Source: Sesamum alatum
Lineage: Eukaryota > Streptophyta > Magnoliopsida > Lamiales > Pedaliaceae
Reading direction: 5' to 3'
Length of the DNA: 64,000 nt
NCBI GenBank assembly: GCA_034509735.1
Contig: JACGWO010000012.1
Coordinates: forward strand, 22,101,188-22,165,187
This document shows, piece after piece, positions 1 through 12,604 of the stretch. Position numbers and translations under genes: made by a program. Numbering within the stretch: the stretch's first letter is position 1; each line of letters begins with the position of its first letter. A model generated the notes under the pieces. The model was not told the origin of the DNA, ran no database searches, and saw nothing but the letters and a program-made list of their open reading frames with translations.

Positions 1-1253
1 ATTAGTGCATGCTGTAATATTGAAGATATTCGTTGCAACTTATTACAAACGTGGTCCCAACGAAGTGTATTCTTAAATAAAATTATGGTATTTCGCCCAG
101 AACGAATAATAACTCGTATAACGAACAAAGTTGGGTGCTACATCAGAAATGTTTGTTCGGACTTTATTACAACATGGTCCACCCCAACTCCATGTTTGTC
201 TCTGCATATATATTCCTTGGGTAAGAGGGAACAAAATTTGTCTCTGTCCACCCTACAAACCAGGAGAGGGTTTGGAGGAACGTTGTGGAATAAGAATTTT
301 GTTTATTAGTGCCAAAAAAAATTAGAACTTGTAGAAGTTAATTAAAAATAAATAAATTACGGCAACGCTCCCTGAAATTAGATCTAATTACACAAACAAT
401 AATTATCCTTTACAAAATTATAAGCTCACTTCTGAAGTTGTAGTTATAATTACAAGTATACCCCTTAAGATAAATTACAACGACCCACCTCATGAGTGTA
501 CTTGTAATCTTATAATTTTGTAAAAAACAAGATGTATTTATGAAATTAAATCTTAAAAAATATCAATGTAATTTACCGATTGAAGTATTTGATGACTAAA
601 GTCTTGGAATATTCTCGTCCTATTTCAATGTAAAAGAACGGGGTTAAGAACAGTCATCCCTGTGAAAATCTTAAGAGGTAACTTAAGATTTTTTTCAAAA
701 AAAAATAAATAAATAATTTACCCCGTTACGTGTCTCACTCGTGCAAAATCACATTAAAAGTGTTATTATACTTATAATGTGATTTCCATCCTTCTCATAT
801 TATATATTATTATATGAAAAATGTAACGATGAAATTTACTCTCTCAATATTTAAATATTAAAACAGAAAATAAAATAAAATACAGGTAAAATTTATGTCT
901 CATGCGGACAAACTCTACAACGTGGAATAACATAAAGAACTCATTTTTTGCACAAACAAATGGATGAAACCTACCACCATAAATGCGAGAAACTGTCAAC
1001 TTACATAACATTGCAAGCCAGCTGTATTAATGTAGATATAGATGGAATTAATTATGTATATAGTTCGATTTAATTAATACACTTTGTTAAGAAATTAATA
1101 GTAATAATACTTTTTATTAAATCTTGAACAAACAAATGTTCTTGTTTGACCTTATCTATGTTATTTATTTAGTAAGAACGTAGTTTTCAGTCAAAGATCA
1201 TATAAATCTCGAAATAAGGGAATTTGTTTCTTTATGTGTGCAAGAGTTTTCTA

Positions 1254-1289
<36 letters not shown>

Positions 1290-1310
1290 ACCAAAATTTC
1301 CAATCTTAGT
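1..1310. other. AT-rich intergenic, no gene seen
   Basis: No coding exon with recognisable homology is visible; the two short overlapping reading frames at 85-325 look like chance. Positions 411-525 form a short inverted repeat, TTACAAAATTATAAG against CTTATAATTTTGTAA, probably a small decayed foldback element. An (AT)n microsatellite lies at 1257-1286. Confidence 0.6.
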
Positions 1311-1319
1311 TTTTTTAAA

Positions 1320-2119
1320 GGGTTAATTACATTGAACTCCCCTATTATTATGTGAATATATAAATTTTTCTCTCTTATTATGAAAATTATAAACTTTTCT
1401 TTCAAATATACTCACCTTACGAATTGTCTTTCTGTTAGTCAACTTAATGGATTTCGTTGATGTTATAAAAAAAAATTGATCTAAACTTGTTATAATACCC
1501 TCAACCTGAATAACTTTATTTTCTATAACTTAAATACACCTAAGGGATAATTTGTTTTTCTTCAGGTTAGTAAGGGTGTGTATTCGTAACTTCTAGTATA
1601 TTGTTTTATAACATTATTTTAATCACATATTGTGTATGTGTAGGTTGTGATATTAATTTATATTCCTAACAATCATCAAAGCTTGTAAATTCTCTTGAAA
1701 TTATATTATTTTATACCAAGTAATAAAATAAAGCTTATATTATTCAAATGTTAAAAATATTAAGGCAAATTTCAATAGTTTAGCCAATTTCACTATGTTA
1801 AAAAAGAATTAAACAAGTCGATTTAGTGTATTTTAATTCTTAAAATTTCCTGAAAAATGAAGATATAAGTATATCTTTAAATTATATTAAAAAAAATTTT
1901 CCTTCTTTTTATTTCAAATAAAAAAATAAAAATACTTCTATTATTAATTCATTGAATTATTTTTAGTTTTATAAATGAGGACAAAATGATCATTTAAACA
2001 CCTATTGTTAAATTTAACTAACACCTATTAGTCAGAGAGAATAATTTATAAATTTTTATAGTAAGAGAAGGGAATTTGTATATTATCGTAGTAGCATGGG
2101 AGGTGAGTGTAATTAACTC
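1320..2119. mobile_element. Foldback (Mutator-like MITE) element, 9-bp TSD
   Basis: The ends are inverted copies: GGGTTAATTACATTGAACTC on the left and GTAATTAACTC on the right, with long imperfectly paired arms. The 9-bp duplication TTTTTTAAA flanks it at 1311-1319 and 2120-2128. No protein is encoded. A 9-bp duplication and foldback structure fit a non-autonomous Mutator-like element; the superfamily assignment is inferred. Confidence 0.8.
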
Positions 2120-2128
2120 TTTTTTAAA

Positions 2129-2606
2129 TTGACTATGATCTTAATTGTGATTTCCATTCACTTTCGTTTAAACATACACGGGGTTGTATGTAATTGATGT
2201 GTTATAATATAAATGAAAAAACAAAAATTATTTTTCCACCAAAAAATAATCACATGCAGCGCATGTTTAATTTTCGACCATCATTTTTTAGGAATACACG
2301 ATATTCTAATACAAGAAATGAAATTTATTATAAAATTTGACAAACTCATGAGTAATTTGTTAGAAATAAGGAAGATTTGTGCACCTGTCTGCTTGCATGT
2401 GCCATTTTCTAGTGAAAAATTCCACCATAAAGTGATTAGAGGTGATGATTTATAAAATTCGTGTAGAAATGTCCAATTGAAACAAAAAAATAAAAGATGG
2501 CAAAGCAAAAAAAAAAAAAAAAAAACGGCTATAGTTAGGATAGCAAAATATTTGCTACCTTAATAAAGAATGAAAAAATTCATCCGACATTGAAACCAAT
2601 GTTGAC
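2129..2606. other. Intergenic, nothing recognised
   Basis: AT-rich sequence between two foldback elements. Short opposing frames at 2213-2508 overlap each other on both strands and show no domain. A poly(A) run lies at about 2506-2524. Confidence 0.5.
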
Positions 2607-3772
2607 GGCTAAATTGCATATTTGGTCCCACAAAGAAGGGTCGGTGCTTTCTTTAGTCTCATGATGTACAAGAATTCTTTTTTAGTTTCAAAACACTAAA
2701 AATAGTTGCACAGTTAGTCACATTATCAATTTTCCGTCAATTTTTAATGAATAATTGCAAATTATCGTTAGTTTGTCAACTACATTTCTTCCCTTGTTGC
2801 ACGTGAGGTCATGTTTTAGAGGGAAATCTGCAAAAAATGAGCTACTTCTCTCATTAAAAGGGCAAGACGTTGACCATGAAAAAAATGAGCTTCCTTCCGA
2901 AATCTTCTAGGAATGAGCATATGGTGCAATTTCCTTTTGTCCTGACCATAGGTATAGAATTTGAAGTTTATAGTTGATTTTTGTGAAGTCTATAGTTGGT
3001 TTAGATATGAAATGCTCAATATTCAAATCTCAATTGTATGTTTAGGTGATTGTGCAACTGTTTATTTCTTGTTGGACAGTTCCTGTTGTTTTGTGTATTG
3101 AACATGTTGCTCTGTTTTGTAGATGCTGTTGGAAATCAACGAAATTCTTATTTTGCACCAATTTATGTTTTCTGCATTTTTATTTTAGAAACAACATCAC
3201 AACATGTTATTATAAAAAAATCTTACGTTATAAATTATTATCAAAAACGCAAAAACAAAAGGAAGTACAAGATTTTGTTCATTTACCTTAGCTTGGCATT
3301 CTTTCCTTCCACCCTGTTTATCCAAAGAAGTAGCCTGGGGATAATCAAGCGTGCCCTTGCACAAAGAGGATTATCATCCCAAGCAAAGAACTCAAAATTA
3401 TTCCTTCTTGCACATGAGTGGAATCGCCTATCCGAATTTTCGTTCGTCCAAGAGGTACACTTCCTTACAGCCTATCCACAGAAGCAATTGATACAACTAA
3501 CTTCAAAGGAGAGAGGAAGCTCATTTTTTGCAATAGATTTCCCCTCAAAACCTGATTCCACGTGCAGCAAGGGGAAAAAAATGAAGTTAGTTGACAAACT
3601 AATGGCAATTTGCAATTTTTTTTTGTTAAAAATTAATGGAATGTTGTTAATGGGACAAACTGTGCAACTGTTGTTAACGTTTTGGGACCAAAAAAGAATT
3701 CTCGTAATTTACGGGACTAAAAAAAGACACCAACCCTTCTTTATGGGATCAAATACACAATTTAATCAATAT
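2607..3772. mobile_element. Large foldback element, arms about 250 bp
   Basis: The left arm (2607-2860, starting GGCTAAATTGCATATTTGG) and right arm (3510-3772) are reverse complements over about 250 bp with scattered mismatches. The spacer between them is AT-rich and unique. The flanks AATGTTGAC and AATATTTTC match at only 6 of 9 positions, so the target duplication is decayed. The open frame at 3050-3835 runs through the spacer and right arm and is not treated as a gene. Confidence 0.7.
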
Positions 3773-5151
3773 TTTCATATGAGAAATTCTTGTTCAAATC
3801 AAGTCCGAACCAATAATACCACAAGAGATTCCTAGGCTCGCGCTAGCAGCTAGCTAGCAATTTCCTACTTTTCGACCCATGATCTAAGAAAAAATTAATA
3901 ATAAATAAATAAGATGTGCATGGTGAAGTAAACCTAATACCACTTAGCAACTAATATTTATATCCCTTCCGACAAAAGAATTATACCTAAATCGGATTTG
4001 ATCAAATCGAATTAATCATACACTAAATGTTATATACTTCTAACGTGATTTGTCACTTTCACTACAATAAAATATAATATTATTGACGAAATATCAAGTG
4101 ACAATTTTAAAATTATTACTTAAATTATATATTAGAGAAAATTATCTTTTTAGTCGACTAAAAATGTCGAATATTAATTTTAGTCCTGTAGTTATACTCA
4201 TTTTTTATTTAATCCTTGAAATTTCAAATGGATGAATTTAGTCCGAATTAGATCTTGTACACAATTTTCCTATGAGATCTTTAATATCAATCGGAAAATG
4301 CCACGTGGCAGAAAATTTGTTCAATTTCCGACAACTTATACATGCGTACAGTCACATGTATTGACACATGGCCATTAATACTGACTGGCCATCATTTTAA
4401 GTATCAAAATTCCAAAAAAAATGTATAAAACTTTATGATTTAGATTCAAAAATTAAATTAAAATTTACTTAACTTTTTAAGTATTTATAACTTTCTTTTA
4501 AAAATTTAAATTTTTTTAAATTAATCAATAACTTAATACAAACAACATGTGAATCATTTTATTGAACCAACAATCACTCCAATCACTATTGAATTGACTA
4601 ATAATTTACTTATTTATATCTTTCATAATATAATTTGTGGTTTGTAATATAAATTATTACTTATATTTAGATAAACAAACAATAATCTCCCACCTATAAT
4701 TATAAAATAAAAAAAATAGTAAAATAAAAAATATCATGTGTTGATCATTTTATTTTTTATTCTCTATTACAAGCCTGGTAAAAAAATTCAAAATTGAGTA
4801 GTTTCAAATCACATACGAATATTTATTGCTTGATCACATAATAATTGTTGTGCAAATATAAATAATGATTTAGTTTAAAAATTATATTATAATAAATATA
4901 AAGAAATAAATTATCAGCTGAGCTATTTTAATAATGATTGAATAAAAGATTGATTGTTGATATAATAAAATCATGCATTGATTTATTGATTAATGGCAAA
5001 GATGGACAAAATTGAAGTTTTGGACTACCTTTGCAATTTTGGTACCATTTTTTTTTTTTAAAACTGTAGGACCAAAAAAGCAAACTGCCATTCTTTGTGT
5101 GACCAAAAAATCAATTTAACAATTGGGGTTTAACGGATTTCTGCAACTTGT
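3773..5151. other. AT-rich intergenic with decayed arm fragments
   Basis: No gene is recognised. Phrases such as TTTTTAGTC and TTTAATCCTTGAAATTTC near 4150-4240, and GGACTACCTTTGC with GGACCAAAAAAGC near 5020-5090, resemble arms of the foldback elements found elsewhere in the window, but no complete element can be bounded. Confidence 0.4.
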
Positions 5152-5160
5152 CGTTAAAAT

Positions 5161-6149
5161 GGAAAAATTGCACTTTTGGTCCCACAGGATATAACATGTT
5201 GCGCTTTTGGTCCCGTTGTATATAACATGTTGTAGTTTTGGTCTAATCGTTTACGGGCTCAACACTTTGGGTCCCACAGGAACCAAAAGTGTTGCACTTT
5301 TGTCCCGTCACCTAACGACCGTTAAAAATCAGACGAAAACCAGGCGAGTGTTATCACTCGCCCCGTTAATCTCAACCCCTTAGACACATTTTCTCATAAT
5401 GTTTGAACGTCAATGAAGTATCGGTGAGTGAGAGTCAAGTGCCTTTTTTAACAAAAGGAGAAAAAAGGAATGTCCATGACAAACCTTTCGGTTGCATTAC
5501 ATGCATCCAGGAAGAAGAAACCAAGCACTTGAAAATGTAATCAGTCTTTTGGGGATGTAATCAAATTTTTGGGCAAATTTGCAATTTTTTGGCAATTGCA
5601 ACCATTGGCAATTCTTTTGTGATGTAAATTGCATATATGTGCATAGTTGACAAGGGGAAAACATGACTCAATTTGTATATTGCAAACAATCATTTTTTCC
5701 CGTTCAATGCAGTTAGTTCGATTTTTTTGCTTTTAATTTTGCAGTGTTTTATTTTATTTTATTTTTTGTAGTTATTTAATTTTGCAATCACATAATTTAA
5801 CATTTCATTTATAATAATATCGTTATAAAATTGCAGATTATAATATATCAAATTTACAAATTTAGCTAAATTAAGCTATTAAAATATATTTTATATAGTG
5901 AGAGTCTTCAAATTGGGGCCAGAATTTGGAAAAATACCACCTTCATGAGCTTGAGTGGTTTCAAACCATAGAAAACCACCTTTGACTTTCAAATGTGGTT
6001 TTCCATCCATAACTTAACACCTTTAACGGAGACGGGACCAAAAGTGCAATACTTTTGGTTCCTATGAGACCCAAAGGGTTGAACCCATAAACAATCGGAC
6101 CAAAAGTGCAACAGACCGTATCCTGTGGGATCAAAAGTGTAATTTTCCC
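5161..6149. mobile_element. Foldback element inserted in an older foldback arm
   Basis: The left arm begins GGAAAAATTGCACTTTTGGT; the right arm is its inverted copy ending AATTTTCCC, each about 150 bp. The flanks are CGTTAAAAT (5152-5160) and CGTTAAAAC (6150-6158), an 8-of-9 match consistent with a 9-bp duplication. The sequence just right of it (6165-6300) resembles the right arm of the 2607-3772 element, so the insertion seems to lie inside an older copy. Confidence 0.75.
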
Positions 6150-6158
6150 CGTTAAAAC

Positions 6159-6685
6159 TTAACGAAAAATGACTTTTAGGACTAACTTTGCAAATTTTTA
6201 ATAATTTTAGGACAAAAAATGAAATTTCGTAAATCATGGAATAAAAAAGGACACTGCCTTTATTTATAAGACCAAATATGCAATTTAGCCGATAACTTTA
6301 TATAGGAAAATTTGTCCCTAATTCTTGTTAATAATAACTTTTACAAAATAATAGTTACTATTAAAATTATAAAATTCATTATTGTGATAAAATAAAAATC
6401 CTCATCACCACTCAACATATGAATCAGTGACAATATTAAAATTATCGTTTAATTAGTATTTTTTATCGCTATTTTTTTTTTGGGTAGTGTGTCGAATCTT
6501 TGGAAAACCTATTTTGTATTGGCCGTCTTCTTCCTCAACGAGTAAACCCTACATTCCAACCCCAATTGATCTTTATTATGTTGTTACATTGTATAACTGA
6601 AGTGAAGTGCTAAAAAGGAGTCCAAAGGTATTAGAAGCGCATAAATATAATTTAACTTCTTTATCCCAAAATTCATCATACAAGA
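6159..6685. other. Decayed foldback arm and AT-rich spacer
   Basis: 6165-6300 matches the right-arm type of the element at 2607-3772, ending ATGCAATTTAGCC. The rest has no recognisable gene. Confidence 0.45.
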
Positions 6686-7006
6686 TAAAGGATCAGAGCC
6701 ATTTTTGGTATTGTAACTATACCACATTTTCATTTTTATTTTAGTCCTTTATCTTTTAGGGTTTCAATAAGTTCCTGTAACTTTTTAATTGTCTCGATTT
6801 TGATCCTCATTTCGTCGGAATTTCTTCGAAGTCACCGAAAATGTATGAAATTTGAGCTGCCACGTCATACATTTTCAGCAACTTTGAAGAAGAAAAGAGG
6901 AACAAAATCGTGATAATTAAAAAGCTACAGGACTATTTTGAAACATAAAAAGATAAAAGACTAAAACGAGAATGGGGTACAGTCATGTAGTATTTTAACT
7001 TAGCAA
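6686..7006. mobile_element. Short inverted-repeat element (MITE-like)
   Basis: The left half (ATTTTAGTCCTTTATCTTTT and following) pairs with the right half (AAGATAAAAGACTAAAACG) around a centre near 6840, where ATGTATGAAATTTGAG faces CATACATTTTCAGC. The exact ends and target duplication are not clear. Confidence 0.45.
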
Positions 7007-7170
7007 AATAAAATAAGTTATAATAATTCACTTACATTTTCTAAATTAAAAGTAAATAAAATAATTGTTGGAACTCATAAAAAAAAAAACAAAAACAAAA
7101 ATGAAAGATTTAATATAAAAGAAAAGACAAAAGAAGCTTATCCAAAAGCTTTACTAACACACATCCACCA

Positions 7171-7795
7171 CTAGATCCACCCGTAGCCGAACCAAACTGA
7201 CACAATCACACCGAAAACAATTCCAAAAACTCCCCGGCCACCACCGCCAGGCGCCGCCGGGGGTGCAGAAGAGTCCTTGGCCGAGTGCTCGGCGGCGACG
7301 GCGGACCTGGGCGGCGGAGGGAGCGCGTGAACGAGGACGGAAACCTTCATGCCATTAAAGCAGCCGCCAGTCCCGCAAATGAAGTAGTACCTCTTGGCCT
7401 TGTCCAGTGGAATGAAATCCTTGCCGCTGCTCCAGTTCCCGGTCGCCCCCTCCGTCGTGCAGTTATCGTACCCTGTCTTGTTCACTCGGAACACATTGTA
7501 CTGCGTTTTCTGGTACCTAAATGCTGCATTCCCAGAGCATTCGACGCAAAATATTAATCTAACAAACTGTTTCGTACATAATGTAAAACGTTGTAATGAG
7601 GAAAAAGGAGGCAAGGAATTAATTACAAATGAGGTCGCCGACGTAGAAGGTCTGGTTGTTGGCCCAGAGGGTGTAATTGATGCCGGGGTTCCAGCCCTTG
7701 TTGGCGCCGACGATGTGGTCGGTGGCGGCGGCTGAGGAGAGGAGGAGGAGGAGAACGGCGGAGGCGAGGTGGAGTAAAGAGGGTGAGGTGGACAT
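7171..7795 (-). CDS. Phytocyanin-like protein (early-nodulin/lamin-like)
   Basis: A secreted or membrane-anchored cupredoxin-fold protein, 173 aa. Exon 1 is 7627-7795 and exon 2 is 7171-7523; the intron has GT and AG ends at phase 1. Residues 1-25 are a signal peptide with a run of five leucines. The plastocyanin-like domain runs from about residue 25 to 125. A Pro/Ala-rich stretch (PPPPRSAV onward) follows, then a hydrophobic C-terminus, which suggests a GPI anchor. Both histidine copper ligands of phytocyanins are missing: residue 65 is Tyr (QYNV) and the usual GHC is GGC at 109-111. Cys106 and Met115 remain. It therefore probably does not bind type-1 copper, as in early-nodulin-like and lamin-like members. 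There are several N-glycosylation sites (NYT, NQT, NKT, NCT, NWS). Role is inferred to be in the wall or plasma membrane; family call is firm, substrate unknown. Confidence 0.9.
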
Positions 7796-8004
7796 TAGGG
7801 GTTGGGTGGTGGTGACAGAGCTTTTGTTGTTGTTGCAGATGCTTTTTGACTGATGAGAGCTCTTCTGGCCAATGGGGTTTTAAAGTAATGAGGATTATGC
7901 TCAAATAACGGTAACCTAACGGATCCAAGAATGTTGTAGGATGCTTTTGCTAGGGTCACCCTATTCTACATAATTATGTCTTTGTTTTTTTCTTTCTTAT
8001 ATTT

Positions 8005-8012
8005 TTTATATA
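8005..8012 (-). promoter_or_regulatory. Possible TATA box for the phytocyanin gene
   Basis: TATATAAA on the minus strand lies about 210 bp upstream of the start codon. It is a plausible TATA element, but the region is AT-rich and chance matches are common. Confidence 0.25.
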
Positions 8013-8159
8013 CCAACCATCATCATGACACGCCGTATAATAAATAATCTTTCATATATATAAATTAATAAATCACATTTTAGAAAAACAAATACACAAT
8101 AAAAGAATTAGTACAACGGTGTTAAATAACGTGGAATTATTTTTGTAAAAAAAAAAGTA

Positions 8160-8509
8160 GGCAAAGTTACATTTTTGGTCCTATACTACAGACCGCTAAT
8201 ACTTTTGATCTTCTAATTTATTCCACTTACACATTTAGTCATTTTATTTTACGAATTTAGTGTTGAACATCTCATATTTAGTCCATTTTTGACAAATTTA
8301 GTGTTATCTTGACAAATTTGATCATATTTTCACTTGAGTAAATCTCATTTTTAGTGTTGTAACTATATATCATCATGACAAAATTTATCAACACATGACT
8401 AAATTTGTTAGAAAATGACCAAATCTGATATGTGTTGGTCTAAATTCGTTGAAAAAAGGACTAAATGTGCAAATGAAATAAGTTATAGGACTAAAAATGT
8501 AATTTTAGC
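8160..8509. mobile_element. Small foldback element with exact 9-bp TSD
   Basis: Starts GGCAAAGTTACATTTTTGGT and ends with the inverted form ATGTAATTTTAGC. The flanks AAAAAAGTA at 8151-8159 and 8510-8518 are identical. It is inserted in unit 1 of the tandem array and has no coding capacity. Confidence 0.8.
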
Positions 8510-8693
8510 AAAAAAGTAAGTGCGACTATTTTTTAAAATTATCTAATAATTAGGAGTATAATTGTCATATTTAAAAATTGATGTGGCGGTGTTACTAACC
8601 ACCATTTGTGAGTGTAGAAGGTCTTTCTTTTTTATACTAGAATAGATATGATATATGATTTTGTAGGTGAGTATGAGGTTTGCACTTATATTT

Positions 8694-9340
8694 CACTACA
8701 AAAAAAACAGACCTATAACAACGGATTTTTTGCAACGGATTTTATGAAAAATTCGTTGAGAAACAGATTTGCCACGGACTTTTGCAACGGAATATTTTCC
8801 GTTGCTATAGGTACCACTGCTATATAGCAACGGATTTTTTGGTTGTTGCAAAATATTGCCACGGATTTTTTATCCGTTGCAAAAGTCCGTTGCAAATTTC
8901 GTTATTTTAAAAGTTGACTTTTTATATTTTGCAACGACTTTGCGATGATATATTCGTGGCAAAGATGATGGCAATTCGTTGCAAAATCGGGTTTTATTTG
9001 CAACTACATTTGCAACGAAATGTCGTTGCAATATTGCAACGGAATATTTGCAACGTCATTCCATTGCAAATTTTGTAACGAAATATTTAGCCATAGTTCG
9101 TTGCAAAATCATTTTATTTGCAACGATATTTGCAATTGAAGTCGTTGCTATATTGCAATAATTTTTTGCAACGACATTCCGTTGCAAAATTTGCAACGAC
9201 ATAATTTACTACAATTCGTTGCAAAATAATTTCCATTTACAACGACAATTGCAACGACAATCCGTTGTAAATTTTACTACGATAATTGCAATGACAATCT
9301 ATTGCAAAATTATTTTCATTTACAACGACAATTTCATAAT
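8694..9340. repeat. Left terminal and subterminal repeats of the CACTA element
   Basis: Many closely spaced copies of TTGCAACGGA/TCCGTTGCAA and the variant GCAACGACA, in both orientations, follow the terminal CACTACAAAAAAAA. In related elements such arrays bind the transposase; binding here is inferred. Confidence 0.85.
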
Positions 9341-9487
9341 TTATATTCAATAATAAAAATATATTTAATTTAACTCTAACAAGAAAATTCAAATATGACA
9401 ATATATTTAAGGCAAAATACTTACAGTAAAGATAATTCAACATTCCAATCCACAAAATAAAAATATTCAATTTTAAAGCATACAAAT

Positions 9488-12400
9488 TTAAAGAGGGGGA
9501 TCAAATTCATTTTCACAATGCTGTGAAGGTGGGTGGTCGGGTGGGATATCACCCGGACTATCTTCAGAGTCGCTCCTTGATGACCTCTTGAACTTTCGAA
9601 TCCCTACAAAGTATCAAATAAATAATTATAAAAACAAATATAATATAACATTTTAAAAATATTTTTAAAACAATCAAACATTTTAAATTTTCTTACATGA
9701 TATCCGCCGGAGTAATGACATTCAATGGAGTTAACTAAGTTAAATTAGTTTAGTTAAAGATTTTAAATTGAAATTTAACAAAATTACATTAGTGGAGATA
9801 GATTTTTAACTTGTGATTTAACTAGTAAAATTAGTTTAATTGAAGATTTTAACTTGAAAGTTAACTAAGTTACATTAGTTTAGTTGCATTTTTAACTTGT
9901 GATATAACCAAGTTAAATTAGTTTAATTAAATTTTTAACTTGTGATATAACTTAGGTACATTAGTTTAGATGAGTTTATGTTAATAAAAATCCTAATCTA
10001 CAATCATAACCAACAACACTCATCCAACCTCATCAATACAATTATCATTCCCATCCACCTCAATATACCAACCACATTCTCAATATATCAACCAAATAAT
10101 CAATATATTACATTGTCATACACAATTTTATATTAAACACATACTTAATATACATTTTATACCAACACATATTCAATATAACATACTCAATATGCATTTT
10201 ATAACAAAATAGAACAAAATACTCAATTTTGCACATGAACAAAATATGACTTAGTCAATACTCAATATAGCATATATTCATGTAGGGAATTAGAAGTTTT
10301 TGGACATGAAAAATTAAACAAAACTAAACAAGTAAAAGGGTTTTGAACATGAAAAATTAAACAAAACTAAACAAGTAAAAGAGTTTTGGATATGAAAAAC
10401 TAGAAGAAAGTGGAGGACCTCGACGGCGACGACTCTAAAAAAGTCAAAAACTTAAAAAAAAAATATAAGAAAGAAAAAGAGGAGAAGAAAGGAGGAGAAG
10501 CATACCTCGCAGCGGGGGGCGGGCGGCGGCGAGAGGCGGCGGGCGGCTCTGAAGACTTCAACAAAAAACTGAAAAAAAAAATTAGAAGAAAGAAAAGAGG
10601 AGAAAGAGAAGAGGAGAGGAAAGGAGGAGAAGCATACCTTGTGGCGGCGACGACGACAGCGGGCGGCTGAAGAGAGAAAAGGAGGAGGGGGGGGGGGGAG
10701 GAGAAATGTTGTGCTGAAAATGTATGGGGAAGGGGGAGAGGGGGAAAAGAGGGAGGGAAAGGGGGGGAAATTAGGGTATGAAAATAGAGGAGGGAAAGGG
10801 GGGGAAAAATTAGGATGTGAAAATGGGGAGGGAAAGTGTATAGTAAAAAGTTAAATTATTTTTAAAATTAATAATTTTATTTAAAATTAAATGAGATATA
10901 CTATTCAATTAGTAAATCGAAAAAAATAATTTAAATTAATAATTATTTTTAAAATTAAATGAGATAAACGATTTAAGATATAGTTTTAATTAATAAATAA
11001 AATAAAATATTTTATAATTAATAATTTTTTTTAAAATGATATGGGATAAATGATTTAAGATATACTCTTCAATTAGTAAATGAGATAAAATATCATGACA
11101 AAAATCATCAATACATTATGTTCAATTAATCATCATCATCATCATCTTCATCATCATCATCTTCTTCATCATCAGTCGTTTCGTATTCTTCAAAACTGTT
11201 TTCTTCCTCTTCATCATCTTTCGTTTCATTATCCTCATCAACAAAAATGCTTATGCTGTCAGCTAGAGGTTGCATTTCATTTTCAATAGTAACCACTGGA
11301 ACGGATTCGACTTCATCCTCCTGAAATGAAGCATCAATCCACCTTGACTCAATAGTTCGTCTAGCTTTTGTTCTACATACAGTCATCCAATCAACTTTAT
11401 CTTTTCTTAAACTAGGATATTGAGCGTAGTACACTTGGATAGCTTGTTGTGCTAGGATAAACGGCTCATCTTTCTGGTACAGACGTTTGTAATTTACATC
11501 AATCAAGTGATACTTCGGGTGAATCTTCACTCCTTTGGTAGGACCCCATGCAAGCATCTTCAAAATTGGATCAGTAATTTGATTACTAGGATCTGTAACC
11601 TATTACATAAAAAAAAAAAAAGTGAACATATTGGGCCGTTTCAACAGTTCTACATTTACAATATAGATAAGCAAAAACTTGTCAAAAACTTACGTAAGTT
11701 TTGAACCATGGAAGAAATTGCATTGCAACTATGCCATCAAATGTCAACTGTATCAACATCATACCGCTCATACAAATCATGCAAAAAGGTCCTATAATAG
11801 TAACGAATATACTTTAATTAATAATCTAAAGATATTTATGTATTAAGCAAATAAACATATTTAAAACTTACTCATAGTATGGTTGCGCTTCTAGACAATT
11901 AGCTACTATATAAGTTTCAGTAACATGTCTTTCTTTACCGGTGATGTATCTCATTTTTGAGGCACCGTAGGGACATCCGGGATGATTGAAAATAGAAATG
12001 TGTTTAACTCCTTCATTGTTTAAACCATCGTCATTCCTCCCAGGTCTACGCCTTTTGCAAATAACATCAGGTTCAAAATAATGCGTGGCGAAGGTCGAGA
12101 TTTCCTCAACAATGTAGGCTTCACAAATTGAAGCCTCTATAGCAGCTTTGTTCTTTACTTTTTTCTTCAAAGTATGGAGGAACCTATTGCAAAATATAGT
12201 GGAATTTAAAAAATTAGATACATAAGCAAAAATTATGCATATTTAAATTTTCAACAATAATAATAATACCTCTCAAAAGGATACATCCATCTATACTGCA
12301 CTGGACCACCTACTCGAGCCTCGTACGGTAAGTGAATCAAGAGATGCTCCATTGAATCAAAGAATCCAGGGGGAAATATTTTCTCCAAATTGCATATTAA

Positions 12401-12600
12401 ATACATCTCCCTGTGGACGAGATACAGGACCAACTGCATCAAACACCATCCTCCGATCCCAATTCAATTGCTCATAGTTATTCCAATTTGTCGTTTGATC
12501 TACAGAGTTGTCAGGTGAAATTGAATGCTCATAATCCATCTGCATAGGCTCACCATGAGATGTCCAATTGTAGTAATCTTTCCTAAAACATCTTATAAAG
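9488..12600 (-). pseudogene. CACTA transposase (TNP2 type) remnant
   Basis: The pieces read right to left on the minus strand. At 12600-12357 is a short N-terminal-like segment (KDYYNWTSHGEP, typical of the start of these transposases). At 12442-12251 (LEKIFPPGFFDSMEHL, VGGPVQYRWMYPFER) and 12170-11868 (NKAAIEASICEAYIVEE) is DUF4218. At 11563-11126 is DUF4216 (KGVKIHPKYHLIDVNYKRLY), followed by a very acidic Asp/Glu tail. A possible last exon is 9488-9603 (RSDSEDSPGD), after a TTTGTAG acceptor. The central catalytic TNP2 domain is absent: the N-terminal piece runs almost directly into DUF4218 in another frame. The element should not be able to move on its own. Confidence 0.85.
10400..10850. 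other. Purine-rich, partly GC-rich low-complexity region in the CACTA element
   Basis: GAAAGAGGAGAAG-type repeats with GCGGCGGGCGGC islands and a G run at 10687-10698. The plus-strand open frames are Lys/Glu/Gly-rich and reflect the composition. It lies downstream of the transposase remnant and may be spacer or untranslated sequence. Confidence 0.5.
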
Positions 12601-12604
12601 GTCG

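Noticed and set aside
3050..3835. 261-codon open frame, the longest in the left third
   Set aside because: It begins in the spacer and runs through the right arm of a foldback element, shows no domain and has no typical codon bias.
7623..7928. 101-codon minus-strand frame starting MDPLGYRYLS
   Set aside because: It overlaps phytocyanin exon 1 in a different frame; the signal peptide and cupredoxin match fix the correct frame.
10410..10854. Lys/Glu/Gly-rich open frames on the plus strand
   Set aside because: They are translations of purine-rich low-complexity DNA inside the CACTA element, opposite in strand to the transposase remnant.
11095..11289. His-rich plus-strand frame
   Set aside because: It is the reverse strand of the acidic Asp/Glu tail coded by GAT/GAA repeats in the transposase remnant.
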